64,000 nt of DNA from Bin127 sp965221625 (lineage in GTDB: Bacteria > Chloroflexota > Dehalococcoidia > Lucifugimonadales > Lucifugimonadaceae). Positions 8,081-17,375 of this stretch are shown one piece after another; positions within the stretch are counted from its first letter, which is position 1; every line of letters starts with the position of its first letter. Where the stretch lies: positions 124,001 to 188,000 of the forward strand of contig OZ244903.1 in NCBI GenBank assembly GCA_965221625.1, given 5' to 3'. A model generated the notes under the pieces. It did not search any database, had not been told where the DNA came from, and saw only the letters and a list, made by a program, of their open reading frames with translations. Both the position numbers and the translations under genes were made by a program.

Positions 8081-9868
8081 CTAGAATTCGGATTCTCTAT
8101 CCAACCAGACGTACTGCATGTAGTAGCCGCCTAGCGGGGAGATTTCGAAGTTGTTGACGTAGGGCTTGACCAGAATCTCGCCCTCGGTGTCCCACCACAT
8201 CGGAATCCAACTCGCTTCGTCAACGATAATCTGTTCGGCTTCTTGGTAGAGTTGGATCCTGCGCACCGGGTCCGTCTCCGTATTCGCCTCGGCAAGCAAG
8301 GCATCCACTTCATCGCTTGCGTAACCGGTGTGGTTCAGCGCGCTGTCAGAACGGAACAGCACGTCGACAAAGGTAACCGGGTCTGGGTAATCAGGACTCC
8401 AACTCACGTTGAAGATCTGCAATCGCTTTGCGTCGAGGTCTTCGAGGAATGTCGCCCATTCCACTTCTTGCACCTCAGCGGTTACGCCGAGGACTCGGTT
8501 CCACATGTCAAGCACAGCTTGCACCCACAGTGGTGGAGAACCGCCAGTGCCGGGCGTTGTCAGGATGATCCGCGGTCGAGTATCCGCATCGGCGTACTGC
8601 GACATCGCAAGCTCTTCCTTCGCCTTTTCCTCGTCATACTCCAAACCCACCAGATCGGGGTTGTGTCCGACGAAGCCGGGCGGCAGCGGACCGCGCGCCG
8701 GGGTGGCACGTCCTGAGAGGACTGAATCGGATATCAGCTGCTTGTCCACGGCGAAGTTCAACGCCCTACGGAAGTGAACGTCGTCAAACGGCGGTTCATC
8801 GACGTTCATCGCGATGTAACTCGTGAAGAATCCCGGCGGAACGTCGACTCGGTCGTTGTAGAGAGAGTCGTTCGGGTCTTCAACGCGCTCCTGTGCCGCA
8901 AGCGGGATGCCTGAAACGTCGATCTCGTCGTTCTCGTACATCGCGATCGACGAACCTCCAGCCAGCATGTAGTGCACCTCATCGAGGTAGGCCAACGTGC
9001 CCCAGTAGCGTTCGTTGCGCTCGAGCACCATCAAATTTCCGATCTCATACGACTTCAACTTGAACGGACCGGTGCCGACCGGTGAGTCGGTCCATGCGTC
9101 GCCGCCCGATTCGATGTTTTCGCGGTTCACCACGAACGCCGTTGGGTAGGTCAGCTTGGCGATGAAGTACGGCTTCGGGGCGTCGATCGTTACCTGCAAG
9201 GTCTGGTCGTCGATAACCTGAATGCCCTCCGCGGTTTCAGCCTCGCCTTCGATGATCTCCTTGATGCCGATGATGTCACCAAGGAACTCGCTGACTACCG
9301 ACGATGCAGTGTCGGGATGCGCCGCACGTTCCCAAGACCACTTGACGTCGAACGCTGTCAGCGGACTTCCGTCACTGAACACCAATCCCTCACGCAGCAC
9401 AAATCGGTAGACCGTGCCGTCTTCGCTGACCGTGTAACTCTCGGCAAGGTCAAGGACCACTGGTTGCACCGGGTCGTTGGCGAGTTTCACCAATCCGCTG
9501 AAGAGCTCGAGCACGATGTTGAAAGAAGTGCCGTCAGACACCTGAGCCGGATCTAGAGTAGGCGGGTCTCCCCAAATCAAGCGGAAGATTCCTCCGCGCT
9601 TGGCAATATCTGCTGCCGAGTCATCATCACTCGCAGTCGATTCGCGCATCGCCTCCGGCTCCGCTGTCGGCGTTGCCGTTGCTGCCGGCGCGGTCGTGGC
9701 GGTAGGTGCCGGTATCGACTCCGGGGCGGCTGTCGGCTCTACTACCGTAGTCGCTGTCGGAGGTACCAGGGTCGACGTCGGCGTAGGCTCATCCTCACTG
9801 CTACAGGCAAACGCACCCAGCACCAAGACTGACACGCCGATCAACATCAATTTCGTTAGCGACTTCAT
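8081..9868 (-). CDS. Family 5 solute-binding lipoprotein (peptide/opine class), copy 1
   Basis: Extracytoplasmic receptor for the DppBC-like permease. A lipoprotein signal ends at VLGAFAC with Cys22 the likely lipidated residue, followed by a long Thr/Pro/Ala/Glu linker up to residue ~85. The family 5 fold is evident from GGIFRLIWGDPPTLDPA, FSDGSPLTAFDVKWSWER and DDVHFRRALNFAVDK. Length is 595 residues. The start is supported by AGGTGAG six nt upstream of ATG. It is clearly paralogous over its whole length to the copy 2 gene just upstream. Ligand unknown. Confidence 0.92.
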   Translation of the reverse strand: MKSLTKLMLIGVSVLVLGAFACSSEDEPTPTSTLVPPTATTVVEPTAAPESIPAPTATTAPAATATPTAEPEAMRESTASDDDSAADIAKRGGIFRLIWGDPPTLDPAQVSDGTSFNIVLELFSGLVKLANDPVQPVVLDLAESYTVSEDGTVYRFVLREGLVFSDGSPLTAFDVKWSWERAAHPDTASSVVSEFLGDIIGIKEIIEGEAETAEGIQVIDDQTLQVTIDAPKPYFIAKLTYPTAFVVNRENIESGGDAWTDSPVGTGPFKLKSYEIGNLMVLERNERYWGTLAYLDEVHYMLAGGSSIAMYENDEIDVSGIPLAAQERVEDPNDSLYNDRVDVPPGFFTSYIAMNVDEPPFDDVHFRRALNFAVDKQLISDSVLSGRATPARGPLPPGFVGHNPDLVGLEYDEEKAKEELAMSQYADADTRPRIILTTPGTGGSPPLWVQAVLDMWNRVLGVTAEVQEVEWATFLEDLDAKRLQIFNVSWSPDYPDPVTFVDVLFRSDSALNHTGYASDEVDALLAEANTETDPVRRIQLYQEAEQIIVDEASWIPMWWDTEGEILVKPYVNNFEISPLGGYYMQYVWLDRESEF

Positions 9869-9903
9869 CGCTTCTCACCTTTCGAACGCTGTCCCCCCAA
9901 TTT

Positions 9904-9931
9904 TGTCATCAAGATTGTGTCATCAAGATTG
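9904..9931. repeat. 14-bp tandem duplication upstream of binding-protein copy 1
   Basis: The unit TGTCATCAAGATTG occurs twice in perfect tandem (9904-9917 and 9918-9931), followed by a looser third match. It lies 36-63 nt upstream of the copy 1 start codon, where a regulator or leader structure would act. An operator pair is possible but unproven; it may simply be a replication-slippage duplication. The rest of the 152-bp spacer shows nothing I recognise. Confidence 0.5.
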
Positions 9932-10020
9932 CGACATCATCTTTGCTAATGACTGGGAACTGCGGAACTCAATGATCGCAAGTTTAGGTTCGTGAAACCG
10001 ACAGCCTCGCTGCCAGGTCA

Positions 10021-11781
10021 TCAACCGCCCAACCACACATGTTGATAGCGGGGCACCGACAATGGTGGGAACGTCAAACCTTCGACGTGTTGCTTCACCA
10101 ACACCTTGCCTTCTACTCCCCACCAAAGCGGCAGCCAAACCGCGTCCTCGACGATCATCTTCTCCGCTTGCTGATACAACTCAATACGACGTACCGGGTC
10201 AGTCTCGGTATTCGCCCGTTGCAGCAGATCGTCGACCTCGGCGTTCGAGTAGTTCGTGTTGTTGATCGAACTGCCAGTGCGGAATAGCACGTCGACGAAC
10301 GTGTGCGGGTCTGGATAGTCGGCTTGCCACGCCAAAGTGAACGCTTGCAGCCGATTGCGGTGCAGGTCCTGTAGGAAGGTTGCCCACTCGACCTGCTGGA
10401 TCTCGACCTCTACGTCGAGATTGCGTCGCCACATGTCGGCAATCACCTCAGTCGTCAGACTCGGTGATCCTCCCGTTCCCGGCAGCGTAATCACAATTCT
10501 CGGGCGAGACTCTGGATCGGCGTAGCTCGACATCGCCAGTTCTTCCTTCGCCTTGTCGACATCGAAGTTCAATCCTTCGAGCTCGGGGTTGTAGCCAACG
10601 AAACCTGGCGGGATCACGCCAGTAGCCGGCCGAACCAAGTCAGCGAAGACGGAGTTGGCGACGAGGTTCTTGTCCACCGCGTAGTTTAGGGCGCGACGGA
10701 AGTGAACGTCGTCGAACGGTGCTTGCTGCACGTTGAAGCCGACGTAGCTGGTGCTGAACGACGGTGGAACGTCGATTACGTCCTGCGAAATCTCCTCCGT
10801 CGGATCCGTTACGCGTTCGAGGTCAGCCAATCCGATGCCAGTGATGTCGATCTCGTCGTTTTCGTACATCGCCATCGCCGAGCCGCCAGCGAGAAGGAGG
10901 TGCACCTCGTCGAGGTATGCCGGATCTCCCCAGTAGTTTGGGTTGCGAGCCAGCACCATGCGTTCGCCGATGCTGTAGCTCTTCAGAATGAACGGACCGG
11001 TACCCACCGGGTCATCCGTCCAGTTGTCACCACCCGACGCAATATTGTCGGCGTTCACTACGAAAGCGATCGGATACGTCAACTTAGCGATGAAGTACGG
11101 CTTCGGAGCGTCGATGCGCACCTGAAGCGTCGTGTCGTCGATCACTTCGATACCGTCGGCTGTAACGGCATCACCGTCGATGATCGCCTGCATGCCGATG
11201 ATGTCACCGAGGAACTCCTCGACAATCGGGGACTCGGTTTCGGGAGCCGCCGCACGTTCCCAGGACCACTTGAAATCGGTCGCGGTGAGCGGACTTCCGT
11301 CGCTGAACTGCAGATCGTCGCGCAAGACGAAGCGGTAAGTCGTGCCATCGTCGCTCACCGTATAGCTTTCGGCGAGATCCATCGCAATCGGATCATCCGC
11401 TTCGCCCGTCAGCTTGACGAGACCGCTGAACAGCTCGATGACGACCTCGTAAGAGGTGCCGTCGGTAACGAGTGCGGGATCTAGCGTCGGGGGGTCCGAC
11501 CAGAGACGTCGGAACACGCCGCCGCTTCGTGCAGAGCCGTCGCCCTCGGGCGTCTCGAGTAGTCCGGGTGCTACCTCAAGTGCACCGGTCGGCGTAGGAC
11601 GCTCTGAGCGCGCTGGCGGCGGTGTTGAAGTCGCCACCGGTGCTCGCGTTGCCACCGGTTCGGGTGCCGACGTCGCCGGTGCTGGCTCTTCGCTGGTGGT
11701 GCAAGCGAACGCCAACAGCGACACTGCGGCCAACAACACGATGGATAAATGCGCGATGGACGAATTCCGTACTGTCTTCAT
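10021..11781 (-). CDS. Family 5 solute-binding lipoprotein (peptide/opine class), copy 2
   Basis: Second periplasmic or wall-located peptide-class receptor, 586 residues. It has a lipoprotein signal (VSLLAFAC) and a Pro/Thr/Ala-rich linker. The same family 5 blocks as copy 1 are present (GGVFRRLWSDPPTLDPA, FSDGSPLTATDFKWSWER, DDVHFRRALNYAVDK, then VPPGF-like loops). It is first in the block binding protein, binding protein, DppB, DppC, dehydrogenase, gamma-glutamyltransferase. The two receptors are similar but not recently duplicated. They may widen the substrate range of one permease or feed different ones. Confidence 0.92.
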   Translation of the reverse strand: MKTVRNSSIAHLSIVLLAAVSLLAFACTTSEEPAPATSAPEPVATRAPVATSTPPPARSERPTPTGALEVAPGLLETPEGDGSARSGGVFRRLWSDPPTLDPALVTDGTSYEVVIELFSGLVKLTGEADDPIAMDLAESYTVSDDGTTYRFVLRDDLQFSDGSPLTATDFKWSWERAAAPETESPIVEEFLGDIIGMQAIIDGDAVTADGIEVIDDTTLQVRIDAPKPYFIAKLTYPIAFVVNADNIASGGDNWTDDPVGTGPFILKSYSIGERMVLARNPNYWGDPAYLDEVHLLLAGGSAMAMYENDEIDITGIGLADLERVTDPTEEISQDVIDVPPSFSTSYVGFNVQQAPFDDVHFRRALNYAVDKNLVANSVFADLVRPATGVIPPGFVGYNPELEGLNFDVDKAKEELAMSSYADPESRPRIVITLPGTGGSPSLTTEVIADMWRRNLDVEVEIQQVEWATFLQDLHRNRLQAFTLAWQADYPDPHTFVDVLFRTGSSINNTNYSNAEVDDLLQRANTETDPVRRIELYQQAEKMIVEDAVWLPLWWGVEGKVLVKQHVEGLTFPPLSVPRYQHVWLGG

Positions 11782-11811
11782 GCTTCGTAAAACTCCGGTA
11801 TCACACTAGGA

Positions 11812-11840
11812 CTGATACTAAATACGAGACGTGCATTCAA
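11812..11840 (-). promoter_or_regulatory. Candidate sigma-70 promoter for the peptide-uptake block
   Basis: Reading the minus strand, TTGAAT (11840-11835) is followed after exactly 17 nt by TATCAG (11817-11812), upstream of the copy 2 start at 11781. Four of six bases match the -10 consensus, so the call is moderate. Predicted leader is about 25 nt. Confidence 0.4.
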
Positions 11841-11897
11841 TGTGGATTGCGCAGCCTGAAATTGCCCGCCTCAGTGCCATTCACTGCAGAAATTGGA

Positions 11898-12999
11898 CTA
11901 CGTGCCGATGGTGTGGTTCAGGTACGACTTGAGGAAGCCGTCGAGATCGCCTTCCAGCACGCCGCGGGCGTCCGAAACCTCGTGGTTCGTGCGGTGATCC
12001 TTCACCATCTGATAGGGGTGCAGTACGTAGCTCCGCACCTGACGTCCGAACTCTGCGGATATGTGCTCGCCCTTCAGTTTCGCCTGCTCCGCCGCCCGTT
12101 GCTGGTTCTCGAGATCCGTCAACCTCGCCAACAGTATCTTCATCGCTACCTGTCGGTTCTGCGCCTGAGAGCGCTCGTTCTGCACCGACACAACGATGCC
12201 ACTAGGTTGATGGGTCAGACGCACCGCCGTCGAGTTCTTCTGCACGCTCTGACCGCCGTGTCCACTCGCTCGGAACGCCTCCATCTTCACCTCACCGGGA
12301 TCGATCTCCACCTCCTCACTCGCCTCTGGCTCCGGGTAGACCTCAACCAAGGCGAAGCTAGTGTGGCGACGATTGCCTGAATCGAAAGGGGAAAGCCGAA
12401 CCAGACGGTGGACGCCTCGCTCGGAGCGCAGGAAACCGTAGGGATGGTCGCCCGACACTCGTATCGCCGCCGACTTTATTCCCGCCTCTTCGCCTGGTGT
12501 GAAATCAAGCAATTCGGCGTCGTATCCCGCTTGCTCGCCCCAACGCAGGTACATCCGCACCAGCATCTCCGACCAGTCCTGTGCATCGACGCCACCGGCA
12601 CCCTGCTTCACGGAGAGGATCGCCGGACGGGCGTCGTGCTCGCCGTTCAGTTGCAATCGAAACTCGAGGTCGGAGAGTTCGGTGCGCAGCGACTTGGCAT
12701 CCTGCTCGAGCAGCTCGAATATCGACTCTTCAGGTTCGACGTTGGCGAGCTCGATCAGTTCTACGAGGTCGTCGGAGCGTTGCTGAAGTGTCTGCCACGT
12801 CTCGACTTCGTCCTTGAGACGCGTCAGCGTCTGCATGTGGCCTTGTGCGCGTCGAGGATCCGACCAGAATGTTGGCTCCGACGCTTCTCGCTCGAGGACG
12901 GCTATTTCTGATCGCTTGCTAGCGAGGTCAAAGTCGCCCCACGATCTGCGCTATCTGGTTGCGCATCGCTTCGGCATCGGTTTGCAGTCGTGGATCCAT
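11898..12999 (-). CDS. prfB: Peptide chain release factor 2, expressed by programmed +1 frameshift
   Basis: RF2 recognises UGA and UAA stop codons and triggers peptidyl-tRNA hydrolysis. The protein has the GGQ catalytic loop (SGHGGQSVQKN) and the RF2-specific SPF tripeptide in LVRLSPFDSGNRRH. The continuous frame seen from 12836 lacks the N terminus. Reading from ATG 12999 gives MDPRLQTDAEAMRNQIAQIV and then GRL before an in-frame TGA at 12930-12928. The slippery CTT-TGA-C and an upstream GGGG match the classical RF2 site. A +1 shift continues as DLASKRSE into the main frame and restores a protein of about 366 residues, the normal RF2 size. The gene is therefore intact and autoregulated, not broken. 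Confidence 0.95.
12927..12940 (-). promoter_or_regulatory. prfB programmed +1 ribosomal frameshift site
   Basis: On the minus strand GGGG (12940-12937), a 3-nt spacer CGA and CTT-TGA-C follow one another. This is the spacing of the E. coli prfB element, in which an internal Shine-Dalgarno-like run lies 3 nt before CTT. When RF2 is scarce the ribosome pauses at UGA and slips forward one base to read GAC. This gives negative feedback on RF2 level. Confidence 0.92.
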
Positions 13000-13054
13000 G
13001 GTTCGACTCAAGTATACGAGGCTGGCTCTATGCGAAGCATCACTCCAACAAACA

Positions 13055-13088
13055 CCAACGCCCCTCGACTAGTGCCAAGGGGCGTTGG
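13055..13088 (-). terminator. Intrinsic terminator after surface protein paralog 1
   Basis: An 11-bp perfect stem (CCAACGCCCCT and AGGGGCGTTGG) with a 12-nt loop lies 22 nt beyond the paralog 1 stop. On the minus strand it is followed by TGTTTGTTGG, a T-rich though interrupted tract. It also separates the array from prfB. Confidence 0.75.
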
Positions 13089-13109
13089 ATTTCAGCTATG
13101 TGATCCCTA

Positions 13110-16100
13110 CTATGGGGCGATGTTGTTGCCCTCGGTGTAGTAGACCCATACACCGCTGCCGATCGTCATCGTCTCGTCTTCGTTGATGACGTCCCAAGAG
13201 TTGGCTACGTGGTCCCAGGTGTATGCCCGGGCGTAGTCACCGAGGTACTCGGCTGCAGTAACGGCGTCGTTCTTGCCATCGCGCAACGAGCGGCCTGCGT
13301 GGTCTTGGGTTTGGTCGCCGTCAACGTCGATCACGCCGACGAAGTTCCAGCCTTCGCCAGTCGGGATGTCCGTCGTTCGCGGTTGACCGCTGGTCGACCG
13401 GTCGCCCTTGCCGACTAGTTTCACGGGTTGGGTAATGAAACCGGTGGAGTGTACCCAGTAGCCGTAGCGTGCTTCAACGTCGTTGAGCGTTGCGAACTGG
13501 TCGTTGGTTGACCATACGCCGTCAACGCGTGTCGACATCCGCCACGGGCTGTGTGCGTCGGTTCCGCTCCAGCCGATGACTTGGTCAACTGCCGGGTTGG
13601 TGAAGACTGCGTGGAGTGCACGGTCTTGAGGGTTAGCCGGGAAGGAGACGGAGTTCCAACCTGCCAACAGGTTCAACACGAACGGTGCGCGCTCCTTCAC
13701 CGTGAAGGAGAACGACTCTTCGTCGGTGTTGTTCGCAGCGTCGTTCGCTTCGACCTCGACCTTGTAGGTGCCGTATGCCAGCGGCTCTGGCCACCACACG
13801 AACTCGTTGTCGTCGAGCACCTGAATGTCTTCAGTAACGTCCTCTCCGTCAACCATGACGCTCGTAACGTCGACTGTAGTGTCCTCATGACCGTAGTCAA
13901 GCAACACGAACGGTCGCGGCTCAAACACGTCTTCGTTGTTCGCCGGTATCGAGACCGGGTCCAGCAACTCAGTGTCGTACGTAAACGTGGTCGACGCAGA
14001 GTTGAAGTTGCGCAAGTTGCCACCGTCGGATGACTTGTAGGAATTGCGGTCGCGTCCGTAGACAACTACGGTCAACTTGCCGTCGTCAAGTTCTTCGTCA
14101 CCTGACAGGTTCGACCATTGATACTCCCAGTTGTTGCCTGGGCGGGCGAGCAACGACGTATCAGACAAACTGAAGTTGGGGTCTGCTGCGTCGCTAACGA
14201 ACTCTCCACAGTTGGTTTCAACTCCAGGGTCCGCCAAGTTCGGCGCAGCTTCGCCTATCACTCCGAGGGCACCCGATCGGTTGGATTCGAACGTAGCAAT
14301 CGTACGCTCGCCATCTTTTGGATCATCGTCAGGTATCGAGGTCGCACTCAAGTCGTACCTCCACGTGAAGTCGTTACAGAGCACGACGAACTTTGGTGCA
14401 CCTTGGATCGCTTCGTTCGACGAAACGCCGATGGTGATCTGGTTCTTCGTGAGCTTGTCCGGACCTTCATCGCCTTCGTTCAAACCCGATCCACCGCTCA
14501 GCGTGATCGTGAAGGTTGGCAGGATGCCGTCACTCAACTCGATGCCGTCAAGGCGTCGGTCAGTAGCTTCGTTGCCCGCCAAGTCTTCGATCGATTGACG
14601 CGGGCCGAGTGTTACACCTGGTGTTGCATCGGGCTCCAGCGTCTCCTCAATCGTCAAGTAAACCTTCTCGCCATCAACTTCAACGTCGGTGATCGTCGCT
14701 CGCGAGCCATCGTCAAGTCGCACCACGAAGGTGTCGACGCTGACCGAGTCTTCTGCAATGTCACCGTCGAAGACTACCATCAGACCGTTGCTCGAATGTA
14801 CCGGCTCATCATCTTCGTCAAGCAGATAACCGGTCGCCGACTGCGATTCTTCGAAGTACGGGTCCACGTCGTCGAGGTAGAAGACGTGCCGTGAGTACCA
14901 ACCGAGAACGTTGTGAACCTTCGCATCGTCCCGATCATCCGTAGTCGCGGTTCCGTAGTCATGGATGAACGTCGGGTCTGTTGCTTGACTGTCGGAGAAA
15001 CCGAAGTTCCCGGCGATGTCGAGCACAACCGCCTGCAAATCAATGTGGTTGTTGTATCGGTTATCGAAGTCTTCAGACGGCGGGAAGTCGATGCGAACGA
15101 CCGAGTCGAAGTCACCACTGGTGTCTCCGTCGTCATAGCGCTCGGCATCTGCTGTCTTGAAGTCGTCGGCGTCGTCAGAGTCGCCGCCGTCGTCAGTGGA
15201 GAGGTACACGTCTTCGCTCTTGATACGGCCAAACACAACCGGGGAGGTCATTGCAGTCCCATCAGTTGTCTGGTAGCCAACTCCATAACCGCCGTAGTGA
15301 CCGCGTAGTGCAACTACACCGTTGGCTACACACGCGCCATCGTCCCCAGGTGCCGCACATACGTATCCGCTAGCATCCTTTGTTTCGTTGACCGTCAAAT
15401 CCCAAATCGGAGTGTCGTCGCTGCCGTCTTCGCGGTTGTCGGCGTAGATCTTGAACGAGTCTTCACGCAATCCGGAACCACCACCGTCTTGGAACGTACC
15501 GAGGAGATCGGGCGAGTCGTCTCTGCTGCTCAGCTTGTGAGTCGGCGAATCGATCTGGATGGTCGGAGCCGTCTTGTCAATCAGGATTGAAAGCGTGCGG
15601 TCGTCGCCATTCGAGTTGCGATAAGAAATCGTTACCGGGCCGCTTTCGACGCCAATAACCGCAGCACCAGCAATTGTGTCCGCGGACGCATCACCCACAG
15701 CGAGTCCCCAGTTGGTCCTCTGTTCCGGGGTAGAGGCATCATTATCGTGGTCCCCAAAACCGTCGCCGTCCGAGTCGGTTATTCGGACGTAACCTTCGTA
15801 CACACCGCTGAATAATGACGATTCCTTCAACCGTAGGTTCTGAGACGGTTCGTCGCCGTCGGAGCTGACCCTAGCGATGATGGCATCCTGATCTGCTTCG
15901 TCAGTTTCATCCTCGTCGTCCACGAATACCGGATGTTTGAGCGGTTCGTCTTTAATGCTGGAAGAAGCATATGTCGACTTCGTCCAACCACCAACGATCT
16001 GCTCCTGGTCGCTGGTCTGGTAGTAGATCCACTCGATGTCAACGGTCTTGCCAGCTTCTACTGAGACGGACGCTCGGAACCAAGGGGCTATGCCAGCGCG

Positions 16101-16886
16101 TCCGGATTCTTCTGCACGGACACCCGAATTCAAGTCCTCGTCCAACGACACGAAATCACCCGTGAGATCGACCACAGCCTCGGTACCGGTCGTGCCGCCT
16201 GAATCGCATGCACCGTCGCAGATTCGTCCAAAGAAGTAGATCTTCCCATCACCCAAAGGCGCCATCGGGAATTCGGCTGCCGCACCTGAGGTGCCGTCGT
16301 CAACCAAGTTGAGCTCGAAAAGACCTGATTTATCTGTTGCACCGTCGTCGCCGTCGCCGTCCTCGTCGAAGCGAGCATCGCCCGATTTTTGCAGTATTTT
16401 GTTCGTGATTGTTAAATCACCAACAAGATCGCCGAGTTCATCCGCGATCACCTTGGAAGATGTCTCGGTCAAGGAGCGCGGCGACTCGACAGGGTAAAGT
16501 TTGCCGGTTCGTTTGTCGCGTCCCTTGTCTTCAATGCTGATTTTGATTAGATCAGCATTGGCAAGAATTCCGCGCGGCACGTCACCGGAGGTCTTGGGAT
16601 CAATGGCGTAGGTGGCGTAGAGGTTCTCAGCTTCGGTGATGGAATCACGTCCGGCGACGTCATATCCTTCGGTTGCGGCACCCGTTACGTTGCCATCTCC
16701 GTCGTCGCAATCGCCGACGTTAAACACTTCGTCGTTAGTCGTGTAACACGTTCCGACATTCAAGGCGTCGATCGTCCCGGTCGCCGCATCGACCACGCCG
16801 GTCTCAACTCCGCCTCGCACCGAAACTACGGCCACGGCCAAGATCAACACGGCTAGCGCCGCAAAGATTCTCGATGAAAGCTGCAC
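13110..16886 (-). CDS. Giant acidic secreted surface protein, paralog 1 (S-layer-like)
   Basis: The start is taken as GTG 16886, nine nt after AGGAGG. The upstream ATG at 16940 would put that ribosome binding site inside the gene and is not shared by paralog 3. Length is 1,258 residues. A signal peptide (hydrophobic run AALAVLILAVAVVSV) precedes the conserved mature start GTIDALNVGTC with a paired cysteine. The body is Asp/Glu-rich with Ig-like beta modules, an LSGGSG...GDEGP block, an Asp-rich calcium-type loop (DSDGDGFGDHDND), and an AGN-terminated SwmB-like module. The last ~190 residues form a module shared by all four paralogs (LAGWNSVSFPANP to GVWVYYTEGNNIAP), with DVDGDQTQD resembling a calcium loop. 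There is no SLH domain, LPXTG motif or terminal helix, so attachment is unknown. Function as a surface layer is inferred. Confidence 0.85.
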   Translation of the reverse strand: MQLSSRIFAALAVLILAVAVVSVRGGVETGVVDAATGTIDALNVGTCYTTNDEVFNVGDCDDGDGNVTGAATEGYDVAGRDSITEAENLYATYAIDPKTSGDVPRGILANADLIKISIEDKGRDKRTGKLYPVESPRSLTETSSKVIADELGDLVGDLTITNKILQKSGDARFDEDGDGDDGATDKSGLFELNLVDDGTSGAAAEFPMAPLGDGKIYFFGRICDGACDSGGTTGTEAVVDLTGDFVSLDEDLNSGVRAEESGRAGIAPWFRASVSVEAGKTVDIEWIYYQTSDQEQIVGGWTKSTYASSSIKDEPLKHPVFVDDEDETDEADQDAIIARVSSDGDEPSQNLRLKESSLFSGVYEGYVRITDSDGDGFGDHDNDASTPEQRTNWGLAVGDASADTIAGAAVIGVESGPVTISYRNSNGDDRTLSILIDKTAPTIQIDSPTHKLSSRDDSPDLLGTFQDGGGSGLREDSFKIYADNREDGSDDTPIWDLTVNETKDASGYVCAAPGDDGACVANGVVALRGHYGGYGVGYQTTDGTAMTSPVVFGRIKSEDVYLSTDDGGDSDDADDFKTADAERYDDGDTSGDFDSVVRIDFPPSEDFDNRYNNHIDLQAVVLDIAGNFGFSDSQATDPTFIHDYGTATTDDRDDAKVHNVLGWYSRHVFYLDDVDPYFEESQSATGYLLDEDDEPVHSSNGLMVVFDGDIAEDSVSVDTFVVRLDDGSRATITDVEVDGEKVYLTIEETLEPDATPGVTLGPRQSIEDLAGNEATDRRLDGIELSDGILPTFTITLSGGSGLNEGDEGPDKLTKNQITIGVSSNEAIQGAPKFVVLCNDFTWRYDLSATSIPDDDPKDGERTIATFESNRSGALGVIGEAAPNLADPGVETNCGEFVSDAADPNFSLSDTSLLARPGNNWEYQWSNLSGDEELDDGKLTVVVYGRDRNSYKSSDGGNLRNFNSASTTFTYDTELLDPVSIPANNEDVFEPRPFVLLDYGHEDTTVDVTSVMVDGEDVTEDIQVLDDNEFVWWPEPLAYGTYKVEVEANDAANNTDEESFSFTVKERAPFVLNLLAGWNSVSFPANPQDRALHAVFTNPAVDQVIGWSGTDAHSPWRMSTRVDGVWSTNDQFATLNDVEARYGYWVHSTGFITQPVKLVGKGDRSTSGQPRTTDIPTGEGWNFVGVIDVDGDQTQDHAGRSLRDGKNDAVTAAEYLGDYARAYTWDHVANSWDVINEDETMTIGSGVWVYYTEGNNIAP

Positions 16887-17285
16887 AGCTGCAGTCCTCC
16901 TGTATCTCTTCTCTACCGGTGCGATTCTTAACATCTCCAAGGAGACGATCCGCCGGATCTAGTCATACCTATCTCTAGACACACCATTAGCCAAGCGACC
17001 AAAAGCACGCCCTGAAATCTATATGATACCGAATATATGCCAACGTGCACGACATGTCAATCTCTTTTCCATAATCTCCAACTCTCACAACACCATCAAC
17101 ACCGCCGACACCAACCTCTCAACGCACAGTAACCGCACTCCCAACATCGCGGCGCGTGCAAGCACCGCAGCACCGCTGAGACTGCATCACTGTCGCAATC
17201 ACAACGCAGCGACGCCTACGCACCGCGCCGCACCAACCAACGTCCCTAACCGTCAGCTCAGCTTCCATCTAGCGACAAGACTGCA
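16702..17285. repeat. 584-bp perfect direct repeat, copy A
   Basis: This segment is base-identical to 20848-21431 (offset 4,146 bp), checked line by line. It contains codons 1-61 of paralog 1 (185 bp), its ~140-nt leader, the promoter and about 225 bp of upstream spacer. Identity stops abruptly at both ends. At the 5' edge the next base differs within the coding frame, and at the 3' edge the spacer sequences become unrelated. The protein sequences downstream differ widely, so the identity is not explained by recent whole-gene duplication. The remainder of the 489-bp gap to paralog 2 (17286-17320) holds only a short unique stretch and the terminator. Confidence 0.97.
17032..17060 (-). promoter_or_regulatory. 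Strong sigma-70 promoter of surface protein paralog 1
   Basis: On the minus strand TTGACA (17060-17055) is followed by exactly 17 nt and TATATT (17037-17032). This is a full-consensus -35 with an optimal spacer. The start point is expected near 17025, giving a leader of about 139 nt before the GTG start. The sequence GTATCATATA (17029-17020) covers the predicted start point and recurs upstream of paralog 3. Confidence 0.8.
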
Positions 17286-17320
17286 TAGCGATCGCGCGGC
17301 TGGGATCGCCAACAAACCAA

Positions 17321-17352
17321 AGACGCCCCCGGCTCGAAAGTCGGGGGCGTCT
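17321..17352 (-). terminator. Intrinsic terminator after surface protein paralog 2
   Basis: An 11-bp perfect GC-rich stem (AGACGCCCCCG with CGGGGGCGTCT) and a 10-nt loop lie about 24 nt past the paralog 2 stop. The minus strand then reads TTGGTTTGTT. A clear rho-independent terminator insulating paralog 2 from paralog 1. Confidence 0.85.
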
Positions 17353-17375
17353 CAGCAACGTCTTGCAAGCGTCCC

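Noticed and set aside
11898..12836. prfB as a truncated or broken gene starting at 12836
   Set aside because: The missing N terminus is encoded upstream in another frame and joined by a classical RF2 +1 frameshift site.
16887..16940. ATG 16940 and 21086 as starts of paralogs 1 and 2
   Set aside because: The strong AGGAGG then lies inside the gene; GTG nine nt after it gives a standard signal peptide and matches paralog 3.
16702..17285. The 584-bp repeat as an insertion sequence or mobile element
   Set aside because: No transposase, terminal inverted repeats or target duplications; its edges fall inside a coding frame and in a spacer, and its content is promoter plus signal peptide.
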